64,000 nucleotides of DNA. Source: Fusobacterium_C necrophorum (GTDB taxonomy: Bacteria > Fusobacteriota > Fusobacteriia > Fusobacteriales > Fusobacteriaceae). This document shows, in pieces, positions 44,011 through 53,398 of the stretch; positions within the stretch are counted from its first letter, which is position 1; each line of letters starts with the position of its first letter. The notes under the pieces are model-generated. The model saw nothing but the letters and a program-made list of their open reading frames with translations. It was not told the DNA's origin and did no database searches. A program made the translations under genes and the position numbers. The DNA is taken from NCBI RefSeq assembly GCF_900104395.1, contig NZ_FMXX01000004.1; one strand, 5' to 3'.

Positions 44011-45174
44011 CTATCTTTTCTTAATATACTTCATTAAATTTTGATATTGTTTACTATCCCAAGTCATACTTTTTTCAATAACAAGGGGATAATCTTTGGA
44101 AGCGGACAATTTTTCATGTTCATGAATCACATTATTCTTATCCACAATCACATTTTTAAGAACGGCTCCCTTTCGAATATGACAATCTTGTAAGATGACA
44201 CAGTCTTCCAAAACCACTCCTTTTTCTACCACCGCTCCTCTGGAAAGAATGCTGTTTTTTACAGTCCCCTCTATGATACATCCATTTGAGATCAAGGAAT
44301 TTTCAACAAGAGCCGTACTTTTAAACAAACTTGGAGGAGTATCTTTCACTTTTGTCAAAATATTTCTTCCGGATACAACTCCAAAGACATCTTCCCGAAT
44401 GTCTTTTTGCAAAATTTTCATATTAAAATCAAAGTATTCCCTTGTGGAATTGATACATTGCAAATAGCCTGTAAATTCATAGGCATTCACATTCAACGAC
44501 GGTAATTTTTTAGCTACTAATTCCGGTAAAGTATTGTAATCGCCCTCTTGAATACTGTCTATTAATAATTTTAATACCAATTCTTTGCTGATAACAAAGG
44601 CATCTACGGAAATATTTTCCTCTTCATGAAAAAATAGATTTTGTCCAATTCCAAGCACACGATTCTTTTCATCTATTTTAACAGAAGAGCAATGATTAAA
44701 ATGTTCGTGAGCATCCTTCACTTTCTTATACACCATGGTAATTTCTTTTCCGGAAGCTTCATGCTTCTCAATCAAATCATTGACATCCAAATTACATACC
44801 ATATGACTGTTTAAAACAATTACTTTTTCTTGACTGCTTCTGAAAAAATATTCCATATTTTTATGAATTCTGGATCTTCCCGAGCTGGAATGATTGTCCA
44901 TCATCTGTTTAAAAATGAAAATTCCGTCTTTTTTTCTTGCCAAATCCCAAGCAAAGCCATTTCCAATATGATCGGTTAAAGAATTCAACTCCTCATTCCC
45001 ACAAAACAATCCGACATTTCGAATTCCCGCATTGACAACATTGGATAAGGCGAAGTCAATAATCCGATACGATCCCCCTACCGGAATCGAAGCTAGAGAT
45101 CTTGCTTTCGTTAAAGGACTGATATTTTCATTTCCCTCTCCTACATAAATAATCGCCATATAATTTTTAACCAT
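44011..45174 (-). CDS. glgD: GlgD, regulatory partner of ADP-glucose pyrophosphorylase
   Basis: 387 residues. It resembles GlgC throughout (VGGSYRIIDFALSNVVNAGI; C-terminal left-handed helix repeats), but the N-terminal nucleotide loop GGxGxRL has become VGEGNENISPLT, so it should not be catalytic alone. In Firmicutes GlgD joins GlgC in a heterotetramer with higher activity. It sits between glgC and glgA. Confidence 0.92.
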   Translation of the reverse strand: MVKNYMAIIYVGEGNENISPLTKARSLASIPVGGSYRIIDFALSNVVNAGIRNVGLFCGNEELNSLTDHIGNGFAWDLARKKDGIFIFKQMMDNHSSSGRSRIHKNMEYFFRSSQEKVIVLNSHMVCNLDVNDLIEKHEASGKEITMVYKKVKDAHEHFNHCSSVKIDEKNRVLGIGQNLFFHEEENISVDAFVISKELVLKLLIDSIQEGDYNTLPELVAKKLPSLNVNAYEFTGYLQCINSTREYFDFNMKILQKDIREDVFGVVSGRNILTKVKDTPPSLFKSTALVENSLISNGCIIEGTVKNSILSRGAVVEKGVVLEDCVILQDCHIRKGAVLKNVIVDKNNVIHEHEKLSASKDYPLVIEKSMTWDSKQYQNLMKYIKKR

Positions 45175-45192
45175 AGCTTTCCCTCCAATCTC

Positions 45193-46338
45193 CTACTTTA
45201 CCGGTTCACTTTTTACGACTCTTTTTTCTCCAATAACAACAATGTCTTTTCCATCTCCAATGACAGTATTATCTAAAACTTTCACATCATTTGCCACGAT
45301 CGCTTTTTGAATAATGACATTATCTCCGATTTCCGTGTCCGCCATGATGATAGAATCTATGACTTTAGAATTTTTCCCAATCTTTACTCCTGAAAAAATA
45401 ACCGAATGTTTGACTTCTCCCTCCACCAAACATCCTTTATCCAATAAAGTATTCTGGATTTTTGCTTCCGGTGTTACATAAGAAGGTGTATAAATTCCTT
45501 GTCTTGTATTAATTCTCCAAGATTTATCAAACAAGTCCAATTCATTATCTTCTTGTAACAAGTCCATATGGGCATCCCAGAAACTTTGAATGGTTCCCAC
45601 ATCTCTCCAATAACCTTCAAACGGATATGCTACCAGCTTCTTTCCATCATGCAACATATTCGGGATAATATTTTTTCCAAAGTCATTGCTGGACTTCTTA
45701 TCTTTCTCATCTTTTTCCAAATAGGATTTTAAAACTTTCCATTTAAAAATATAGATTCCCATAGAAGCTAGGGTACTTTTCGGCTCTTTCGGTTTTTCTT
45801 CAAATTCATAAATGGTCATATCCTCATATGTATTCATAATTCCAAAACTTGGGGCATCGGATAAAGGAACTTCAAATACTCCAATCGTAGCATCCGCTTC
45901 CTTTTGGATATGATATTTTAACATTTTGTCATAATCCATCTTATAGATATGGTCTCCGGATAGAATTAAAACATATTCCGGATCATATTCTTCAATGAAG
46001 TTAATATTTCGATAAATCGCATTTGCAGTTCCTTTGTACCAACCATTTTCATCATTTTTCTTCGTATGGGGTTGAAGAACTGTAACACCGCCATCCATTC
46101 GATCTAAATCCCAAGGTGATCCTCTTCCAATATGATTGTTCAAAACATGAGGTTCATATTGTGTCAAAATTCCCACAGTATCAATTCCGGAGTGAGAACA
46201 ATTGGTCAATGTGAAATCAATAATTCGATATTTTCCTCCAAAGGATACCGCCGGTTTTGCAATTCGCTCCGTCAAGTCTTTCAATCGACTTCCTTGACCT
46301 CCAGCCAGTATCATAGCAATGATTCTTTTCTTTTTCAT
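45193..46338 (-). CDS. glgC: Glucose-1-phosphate adenylyltransferase
   Basis: 381 residues. Intact catalytic loop AGGQGSRLKDLTERIAKPAV, substrate motif GKYRIIDFTLTN, GTANAIYRNI, FEEKP and SGDHIYKMDY. The C-terminus is a left-handed beta helix. It makes ADP-glucose, the committed step of glycogen synthesis. Confidence 0.95.
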   Translation of the reverse strand: MKKKRIIAMILAGGQGSRLKDLTERIAKPAVSFGGKYRIIDFTLTNCSHSGIDTVGILTQYEPHVLNNHIGRGSPWDLDRMDGGVTVLQPHTKKNDENGWYKGTANAIYRNINFIEEYDPEYVLILSGDHIYKMDYDKMLKYHIQKEADATIGVFEVPLSDAPSFGIMNTYEDMTIYEFEEKPKEPKSTLASMGIYIFKWKVLKSYLEKDEKDKKSSNDFGKNIIPNMLHDGKKLVAYPFEGYWRDVGTIQSFWDAHMDLLQEDNELDLFDKSWRINTRQGIYTPSYVTPEAKIQNTLLDKGCLVEGEVKHSVIFSGVKIGKNSKVIDSIIMADTEIGDNVIIQKAIVANDVKVLDNTVIGDGKDIVVIGEKRVVKSEPVK

Positions 46339-46364
46339 ACCCTAGCCCCCTTGTTTCTTTTTCC

Positions 46365-48200
46365 TTATTTCCCTTTTCGATATTTTAAAAATAAAGCCGA
46401 ATTTCCGGCAATATCTACTTCAATATGTTGCTCTCGATAATTCCATGAGCTGTCAATACTCTTGTAGCTTATCTTTTTTCCGAGACGATAGCCTCCAAAT
46501 TTTGTTTCATTACTATTTAAAATACACTCATACTTTCCTGGCAAAGGAACTCCTATTTTATATTTTTCCTGATTTTTTCCTGAAAAATTAAAGACCGCAA
46601 TCAGCAACTCGCTCATATCCGGAGTTTTTCTTAAAAAAACCAACATATTTTCCTCGATGTTTTCATGTTCTATCCATTCAAAACCGTCTTGACCGTCATA
46701 CCACAAAGCTTTTTCCTTTGCATACATAGCGTTCAAAGCTCTTGTATATCTTTGAATGTTTTGACAACCTTTATTTTCTGCCAACACCTGCCATTCCAAT
46801 TCTTCATAGAATCTCCACTCCAAACCTTGAGCAAATTCATTTCCCATAAAATTCAATTTTTTTCCCGGATGAGCCATTTGGTAAGAAAATAAAGTTTTCA
46901 CATGGTTCAACTTATCTTCATAGTATCCCGGCATTTTATTTAAGATAGATTTTTTCCCATGCACTACCTCGTCATGAGATAAGGCTAAAATGAAATTTTC
47001 AGAAAAGGCATACATAAAAGAAAAAGTCAATTTTCCATGATGATTTTTTCGGAAGAAAGGATCGATTTCCATATATTTTAAAGTGTCATTCATCCAACCC
47101 ATATTCCATTTTCCGTCAAAACCTAAACCTCCGTCCATGGAATATTTCGTAACCAATGGAAACGCCGAAGAATCTTCAGCAATTAACATAACAGTCGGAT
47201 ATTCTTCATGTACCGTTTGATTTAAATATTGTAAAAAAGCAATGGAAGTTTTATTTTCATATACTTCATTTTCTCTTGTGTAATAGAGCATATTGGAAAT
47301 GGCATCCATTCGAATTCCGTCAATATGAAACTCCTTTAACCAAAAATACAGATTGGAAACTAAAAAACTTCGGACTTCATTCCTTGCCACATTAAAATTG
47401 GCACTTCCCCATTCATTCTCTCCCAATACAGCATCTTCATATTCGTAGCAGGCTCCTCCGTCAAAACGATACAAACCGTGAGCATCTTTGCAAAAATGTC
47501 CGGGAACCCAATCTAAAATAACTCCAATTCCATGTTGGTGTAAATAATTTACAAAATACATAAAATCTTCCGCACTTCCATAGCGACTTGTAACGGAATA
47601 ATACCCCACTCCCTGATATCCCCAAGAAGCGTCCAAAGGATGTTCTACCAAAGGCATGAGTTCAATATGAGTATACTTCATGTCCGTCAAATAATCAACC
47701 AGGAGTTTTGCAATTTCCCGATAATTATAAAAACTTCCGTCCTGCTGTTTTTTCCAAGAACCCAGATGTACTTCATAAATATTTACAGCCTTTTGATAGC
47801 CTATTTCTCTTTTGTTTAACCAACGTTTGTCTCCCCAACGAAATTTGGGAACTCCCTTTACAACAGAAGCGGTATTCGGTCGAAGTTCAGAGGAAAAGGC
47901 ATAGGGATCCGCCTTTAATATTTTTTCTCCCCATGAAGTTTCAATTTGATACTTATACAAAAATCCTTTTTTGACCTTTGGAATTTCTATTTCCCAAATT
48001 CCCTCAGCATTGACCTTGCTACAATAGTCACAATCTCTTGGCGACCATGCATTAAAATCTCCAACAACAGCCACGGATTTCGCATTGGGAGCCCATAGAC
48101 GAAAAATAGTCGAAGTTCTGCTTGGATGAGCCCCTAAATATCCATAAACCTGTCTATGTTCTCCCCGATGAAATAAATAACGATCTGTTTGTCCTGCCAT
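46365..48200 (-). CDS. glgB: 1,4-alpha-glucan branching enzyme
   Basis: 611 residues from the ATG at 48200, which has GAGGTGA in front; a GTG at 48209 overlaps the glgP stop and is less likely. An N-terminal CBM48 domain (STIFRLWAPNAKSVAVVGDFNAW) is followed by a GH13 barrel: DWVPGHF, GIRMDAISNM with the nucleophile Asp, AEDS with the acid Glu and ALSHDEVVHGK. It introduces 1,6 branches. Confidence 0.95.
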   Translation of the reverse strand: MAGQTDRYLFHRGEHRQVYGYLGAHPSRTSTIFRLWAPNAKSVAVVGDFNAWSPRDCDYCSKVNAEGIWEIEIPKVKKGFLYKYQIETSWGEKILKADPYAFSSELRPNTASVVKGVPKFRWGDKRWLNKREIGYQKAVNIYEVHLGSWKKQQDGSFYNYREIAKLLVDYLTDMKYTHIELMPLVEHPLDASWGYQGVGYYSVTSRYGSAEDFMYFVNYLHQHGIGVILDWVPGHFCKDAHGLYRFDGGACYEYEDAVLGENEWGSANFNVARNEVRSFLVSNLYFWLKEFHIDGIRMDAISNMLYYTRENEVYENKTSIAFLQYLNQTVHEEYPTVMLIAEDSSAFPLVTKYSMDGGLGFDGKWNMGWMNDTLKYMEIDPFFRKNHHGKLTFSFMYAFSENFILALSHDEVVHGKKSILNKMPGYYEDKLNHVKTLFSYQMAHPGKKLNFMGNEFAQGLEWRFYEELEWQVLAENKGCQNIQRYTRALNAMYAKEKALWYDGQDGFEWIEHENIEENMLVFLRKTPDMSELLIAVFNFSGKNQEKYKIGVPLPGKYECILNSNETKFGGYRLGKKISYKSIDSSWNYREQHIEVDIAGNSALFLKYRKGK

Positions 48201-48205
48201 GTTTA

Positions 48206-50569
48206 TCACCTCACTTCATGTATCCCCCAAATTTCTTTTGCATATTCCATAATCGTTCTATCCGAAGAAAATTTTCCGGCATTGGCAATGTTCTTCAACA
48301 TTTTCTTTGCCCATGCTCTTCGATCTTGGTAATCCCGATTAATCTTTCGTTGCTTTTTTCGATAATCTTCAAAATCTTCCAATACATAGTATTGGTCTCC
48401 TCTTTCCATCAATAAAGAATGGATTTCTCGATAAATTCCACTTCCCAAATCATTCAAATGACCATCGATCAGAGCATCCACAACTCGTTTCAATCCTGTT
48501 ATATTATTATACGGCATTCTCGGGTCATATCCTCTTTTTTGTAAACTGTCAATATCTTCCACTCGCATTCCGAAGATATACTCATTTTCTTCCCCTGCTT
48601 CTTTTACAATTTCCACATTGGCTCCGTCCAAGGTTCCAATCGTCAAAGCTCCATTTAACATAAATTTCATATTTCCTGTTCCGGAAGCTTCTTTCCCTGC
48701 CGTCGAAATCTGCTCCGAAATATCGGCTGCCGGGAATAATTTTTCCGCCACGCTCACCCGATAATTTTCCACAAAGACTACTTTTAATCTGTCATTGACC
48801 TCCGTATCGCCATTGATAATCTGAGCCACATCATTGATCAATCGAATAATTCCCTTTGCCACCTTGTATCCGGGTGCCGCTTTTGCTCCATAAATATAAG
48901 TTGTCGGAGTAAAATCCACATTCGGATTTTCTTTTAAGTAATAATACAAATCATAGACCTGCAAAATATTTAAAAGTTGTCTTTTATACTCATGCATTCT
49001 CTTTACTTGTACATCAAAAATAGACTGAGGGTTGATATCTATTCCTTGTGTTTCTCTTAAATATTTTACCAATTCTTCTTTTTTTTCTTGTTTGATTGCT
49101 AAAATTTTCTCCAAGACCGAATCATCTTCCAAATATTCTTCCAATTTCTTCAATTCTGATAAATCCGTAATCCAAGCATCCCCAATCAACTCTGTGATAT
49201 AGGAAGCCAGCTGAGGATTTGATTTTAACAACCAACGTCTCTGTGTAATTCCATTTGTTTTATTCAAAAATTTATCAGGATACAGTTCATACCAATCTCG
49301 CAGTTCTCGTCCTTTTAAAATTTCCGTATGCAATTCCGCTACACCGTTGACCTTATGACTTCCATAAATTGCCAACCATGCCATATGAATCATATTTCCT
49401 TGAATAATGGACATTCTATTTTGTTTCCCCATATCATTCGGATATAGTTGTGATAACTCTGCTCGAAATTGATTATGAATCCCCTCAGTAATTTGAAAAA
49501 TTCTCGGCACGACTTCCTGATATAAACCAATCCACCATTTTTCTAATGCTTCCGCTAAAATTGTGTGATTGGTATAAGAGAATGTTTTCTTCACAATTTC
49601 CCAGGCCTCTTCCCATTTGACTCCTTCAATGTCCACCAACAATCTCATCAATTCGGGAATAGCAATGACAGGATGAGTGTCATTTAATTGAATGGCAATA
49701 TATTCAGGAATCTTTTCAAATTCTCTTCCATGTATTTTTTTAAATTTTTTCATAATATCCTGTAAGGAAGCGGAAACAAAGAAATACTGTTGTCGCAATC
49801 TTAATTTTTTTCCCTCATCTGTCGAGTCGTTTGGATACAATACTCTGGAAATATCTTCTGCTAAGGTTTTTTCCTGTGTTGCATGCAAATAATCCTGTTG
49901 ATTGAAGATTCCCAAATCCAAATCTTGAATGGCATGAGCCTCCCACAAACGAAGTGTGTTGATATTTTTAGTTCCATATCCTATGATTGGCATATCATAA
50001 GGAAGTGCTCTTACGGAAGTATTCCCAAAATTCACAATGACTTCATCTTCCGGGCGAGCTACAGACCATACATCCCCATATCGTAACCAAGTTTCCGGTT
50101 TTTCCACTTGATAGCCGTCTCTTAAATATTGGTTAAAAATCCCATTCTTATATCGAATGGAATAACCTTGTCCCGGTAAACTTAAAGTTGCCAAGGAATC
50201 CATAAAGCAGGCTGCCAATCGTCCAAGCCCTCCATTTCCTAAAGCGGCATCTTCTTCTTCTTCCTCCACCTGATTGTAATCAATCCCCAATTCCTTCAGT
50301 AAGGCGATGACTTCTTCCTGAATTCCCAAATTGATTAAATTGTTTCCCATCGCTCTTCCCATTAGAAATTCGGAAGATAAATAAAAAGCCTGTTTCTCTC
50401 TTTCATATTTTTTTTTCGTATCATACCAGTCCTTTGCAATTTTCTCCATAATGGTATCTCCCAAAGCCTGATATATTTCAAAAGAGCTTGCCTCTTCCAA
50501 TGTTGTACCGAACTTCACAAGAAGCCTTTCCTCTAATCTTTCCTTCCATACTGTTTTTTCAAATAACAT
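48206..50569 (-). CDS. glgP: Glycogen/maltodextrin phosphorylase
   Basis: 787 residues from the ATG preceded by AGGAGG five bases upstream; an in-frame ATG at 50590 lies before that site and is rejected. GT35 marks are EDAALGNGGLGRLAACF, YGYGTKNI-like active-site residues and the PLP lysine in EASGTGNMKFMLNG. It releases glucose 1-phosphate from glycogen and is the first gene of the operon, so synthesis and breakdown are expressed together. Confidence 0.95.
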   Translation of the reverse strand: MLFEKTVWKERLEERLLVKFGTTLEEASSFEIYQALGDTIMEKIAKDWYDTKKKYEREKQAFYLSSEFLMGRAMGNNLINLGIQEEVIALLKELGIDYNQVEEEEEDAALGNGGLGRLAACFMDSLATLSLPGQGYSIRYKNGIFNQYLRDGYQVEKPETWLRYGDVWSVARPEDEVIVNFGNTSVRALPYDMPIIGYGTKNINTLRLWEAHAIQDLDLGIFNQQDYLHATQEKTLAEDISRVLYPNDSTDEGKKLRLRQQYFFVSASLQDIMKKFKKIHGREFEKIPEYIAIQLNDTHPVIAIPELMRLLVDIEGVKWEEAWEIVKKTFSYTNHTILAEALEKWWIGLYQEVVPRIFQITEGIHNQFRAELSQLYPNDMGKQNRMSIIQGNMIHMAWLAIYGSHKVNGVAELHTEILKGRELRDWYELYPDKFLNKTNGITQRRWLLKSNPQLASYITELIGDAWITDLSELKKLEEYLEDDSVLEKILAIKQEKKEELVKYLRETQGIDINPQSIFDVQVKRMHEYKRQLLNILQVYDLYYYLKENPNVDFTPTTYIYGAKAAPGYKVAKGIIRLINDVAQIINGDTEVNDRLKVVFVENYRVSVAEKLFPAADISEQISTAGKEASGTGNMKFMLNGALTIGTLDGANVEIVKEAGEENEYIFGMRVEDIDSLQKRGYDPRMPYNNITGLKRVVDALIDGHLNDLGSGIYREIHSLLMERGDQYYVLEDFEDYRKKQRKINRDYQDRRAWAKKMLKNIANAGKFSSDRTIMEYAKEIWGIHEVR

Positions 50570-50718
50570 CTTTTCCTCCTCTTCTCCCACTGTCCAATCT
50601 ATTCTAAAAAAAGTCTGACAGGTCTTTATTTAAGACACTCTCCGACTTTTATACAAAAGCAGCTTTCTCTCAATATTTTCACTATATTATCACATTTTCT
50701 GTTTTTTTTCCATAAAAA

Positions 50719-50743
50719 AAGAGAGTTTTTATCAAACTCTCTT
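50719..50743 (-). terminator. Terminator of the rubrerythrin gene
   Basis: AAGAGAGTTT (50719-50728) and AAACTCTCTT (50734-50743) are exact complements, followed on the minus strand by a T run. Confidence 0.88.
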
Positions 50744-50758
50744 CGTATTGGTGAAATA

Positions 50759-51298
50759 TTAATAATTTTTTGGTCTTAACATGAAATAATCAATCGGATG
50801 TTTGCATACCGGGCACAATCCGGGAGCCTTCGGTCCATAGTGAATATATCCGCAATTAGAACATTCCCATTCTTCTTTTTCTTCTCTGGAGAACACTTTT
50901 CCGGATTTTAAATTATCCAATAAAGTTCTGTATCTTTCTTCGTGAGTTTTTTCAATATTTCCTACCATAGTGAATAAGGTGGATAATTCATGGAATCCTT
51001 CCTCTTTTGCCGTTGCTGCGAAAGAAGCATACATGTCGGTCCATTCGTAATTTTCTCCTTCAGCTGCATCTAATAGATTTTGTTCTGTAGAAGGAACCGC
51101 CCCTCCATGAAGATATTTAAACCAAAGTTTGGCATGTTCTTTTTCATTATTTGCAGTTTCTTCAAATAATTTTCCAATATGAACATAGCCTTCTTTTTTT
51201 GCTTTTGAAGCATAGTAGCTATACTTGTTTCTAGCCATAGATTCTCCGGCAAAAGCTGTTTGTAAATTTTGTTCCGTTTTTGTCCCTTTTAATTCCAT
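50759..51298 (-). CDS. rbr: Rubrerythrin
   Basis: 179 residues. The ferritin-like diiron domain (1-140) has paired Glu and ExxH motifs (AFAGESMARNKY, EETANNEKEHAK, GNIEKTHEERY). A C-terminal rubredoxin domain has CSNCGY and CPVC. It reduces hydrogen peroxide in anaerobes. It is monocistronic, with a near-consensus promoter and a PerR-like box upstream, which fits peroxide induction. Confidence 0.96.
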   Translation of the reverse strand: MELKGTKTEQNLQTAFAGESMARNKYSYYASKAKKEGYVHIGKLFEETANNEKEHAKLWFKYLHGGAVPSTEQNLLDAAEGENYEWTDMYASFAATAKEEGFHELSTLFTMVGNIEKTHEERYRTLLDNLKSGKVFSREEKEEWECSNCGYIHYGPKAPGLCPVCKHPIDYFMLRPKNY

Positions 51299-51357
51299 AA
51301 TCGTAACTCCTTTCCTTAAATTGTTTCAATTTCTACGTTTCATTTTCTACTGATTTG

Positions 51358-51417
51358 ATTATAACACAATCCCTATTCTTTGTCAAAATATTTTTTATAA
51401 AATTGTAATCATTACAA
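51358..51417 (-). promoter_or_regulatory. Rubrerythrin promoter with PerR-like box
   Basis: On the minus strand: TTGACA (51381-51386), 17 bases, TATAAT (51358-51363), a perfect consensus. Sixteen bases upstream of the -35 box lies TTGTAATCATTACAA (51403-51417), a 7-1-7 palindrome close to the PerR consensus TTATAATnATTATAA. Confidence 0.8.
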
Positions 51418-51506
51418 TCTTGAAAATTCCTTCTATTTTTTAGTTGTTTATTTTTAAAAAACAAGCTATAAAAAAATAACAAAACAATTCAGAGGAGGAT
51501 TTTTTT

Positions 51507-51617
51507 ATGGGAAAATTTATTGTAAAAGAAACAAAGACCGGAATTAAATTTGATTTATTAGCCAAAAACCTCTCTTTTCTTTTTATTCTCCAACTTCTTT
51601 TAAAGCTTTTAAAATAA
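51507..51617 (+). pseudogene. 5' fragment of a DUF1508 (YegP-like) gene
   Basis: A strong AGAGGAGG site and ATG begin MGKFIVKETKTGIKFDLLAK, the start of the small DUF1508 repeat proteins. After about 20 residues the match ends and the frame runs 16 residues into the 3' end of the convergent acyltransferase gene before a stop. The rest of the gene appears to have been deleted. Confidence 0.6.
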
Positions 51618-53397
51618 AATGACTGTATTTTTTTGCTCCATTCGGTTTTGGATGAGTCGCATCCTTATAAAACCAAGAGGACTGTCCTTTGGCATATTGA
51701 TACCAATCAATCAGATGAAAGTTGGAATGCTTTGATATCTCCTGCTCCAAAAGCTGATTGACCTCCCTTTCCCAGGACTTTGAAACAACACAATTCAAAA
51801 GAAAGACTTGATGTCCCTCCAGTAATTGTACCATTTTATCGAAACTTTTTTTAGGAATTCTTCCATTGCTTCCCAAGTGAATGACAACAATAGGAGATAA
51901 CTTTTCTTTTCTCTTCAATTCTTCCAAAATTCCGGGCAGTGTAAAGAATTGTCTGGATACTGCAGCATCCACATAAGAATTTGGAAAATCTCTCTTAATC
52001 TCCCCTTCACACATTTTCATAACGGAGTCTCCGATAAAAGTAACCTGCTCTGAAAACACCTGATTTTGTTCTTGAGAGAGTCCTTCCTTCCGCTGAGAAA
52101 AATCTTCCTTTTCCTTTTCTTTTTCTTCTCCTAAAAGAAACAATTCCAAGTCATCATACTCTTCTTCCTTTCTCAGAATCTGCTTTTCTTCTTTCTTTTC
52201 TATTCTTTCCGACATTTCAGTTTTTGCAAACTCTTCCATCTTTGTTTCTTCTGCCATAGAATCCCTTGACAATTGCTCTATTTTCTGCTCTAAAAGTCTG
52301 TTTTCCTCCAAATTCGCCTCCGGCAAAATTAATAAGAGTGCCAAAGTGAGAAAGAAAACACTCAGCACAACTTGAAAAGAAAAATCTTTTTTTTCGACAA
52401 AGCGATATGTAACTTCACTCAGAAGAATCAAAACAATCACTTGTATTCCGACACTCCAATGATATGAAATTTTAATCCATTTAAAATACTCATTGGCAAA
52501 AATCATAATAGGATATTGCCACAAATAATAACTGTATCCTCTGATTCCCAACGCTTGTAAGAAATCAGAAACAGGGTTTCTGTAAGCTAAAAAATCAAAA
52601 CGATAGCAAGCAGCAGTTAATATTGTTACAAAAAAACTGATAAGATACAGAGCCCCTAAATAATTCCATTCCAAATCATAGCGAAAAAAAATGGAAAAAA
52701 GAAGCAGCAAAAGAAGTGCAAGAATAGACATGAAATCAAAAAAAACTTTATTCCAATTTTTTTCCACTTTCATGTAGCTTGAACAAGCTCCTGCTAAAAG
52801 AAAAGTAAACAGTCTTGTGTCCGTTCCATAATAAATTCTGGATAAATCACTCCCTAAGATATAATGAAAAAACATAGAAAGAGCGGAAAATGAACTGAAT
52901 AGAAAAATAATTTCCGCCGTTTCCTGTGAATTCTTTTTCCATTTTCGACATCCTAAAATAAGCAAGGGATATGCAATATAAAATTGCATCTCCAAGGACA
53001 AAGCCCATGTATGTACAAAAGGTAAAATATCATTATGAGCTTCAAAATAGGAAATATGAGAAAAAGCCTGATAAATATTATTTCCTGCAAATAATACCGC
53101 AATCGCCCCATAACGATAGCTGTTTCCCAAACCTTTTTCCAAGAAAAAAACTCCTAAAGTACAGACAAAGATAACAAGCAATAATAAGGGGTATAGTTTT
53201 ATAAATTTTTTCTTTAAATATAGCCAATAATCAAAATTTTCTGCCAATAAGCCTTCCGTTACCAAATAGCCGCTCAAAGCAAAAAAGATAATCACTCCTA
53301 CATAACTTCCCTGAAATTGATAATAATGATATATAAAAATTAAAATAAGAGCAATTCCTCTCAACACATCTATGCCATAATTTCTCTCTCTCTGCAT
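51583..53397 (-). CDS. Membrane acyltransferase (AT3) with C-terminal SGNH domain
   Basis: 604 residues. The first 350 residues are the acyltransferase-3 membrane domain (GIDVLRGIALILIFIYHYYQ; about ten segments). A Glu/Lys-rich coiled linker follows (about 360-450), then an SGNH esterase-type domain (450-604) with FIGDS, HLGSNG and the catalytic DATHPKP. The layout is that of OatA-like enzymes that O-acetylate cell-wall or surface glycans. The SGNH part is closely similar to the next gene's product. The stop lies one base from the upstream gene's arrangement, so the two are one operon. Confidence 0.85.
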   Translation of the reverse strand: MQRERNYGIDVLRGIALILIFIYHYYQFQGSYVGVIIFFALSGYLVTEGLLAENFDYWLYLKKKFIKLYPLLLLVIFVCTLGVFFLEKGLGNSYRYGAIAVLFAGNNIYQAFSHISYFEAHNDILPFVHTWALSLEMQFYIAYPLLILGCRKWKKNSQETAEIIFLFSSFSALSMFFHYILGSDLSRIYYGTDTRLFTFLLAGACSSYMKVEKNWNKVFFDFMSILALLLLLLFSIFFRYDLEWNYLGALYLISFFVTILTAACYRFDFLAYRNPVSDFLQALGIRGYSYYLWQYPIMIFANEYFKWIKISYHWSVGIQVIVLILLSEVTYRFVEKKDFSFQVVLSVFFLTLALLLILPEANLEENRLLEQKIEQLSRDSMAEETKMEEFAKTEMSERIEKKEEKQILRKEEEYDDLELFLLGEEKEKEKEDFSQRKEGLSQEQNQVFSEQVTFIGDSVMKMCEGEIKRDFPNSYVDAAVSRQFFTLPGILEELKRKEKLSPIVVIHLGSNGRIPKKSFDKMVQLLEGHQVFLLNCVVSKSWEREVNQLLEQEISKHSNFHLIDWYQYAKGQSSWFYKDATHPKPNGAKKYSHFILKALKEVGE

Positions 53398-53398
53398 T

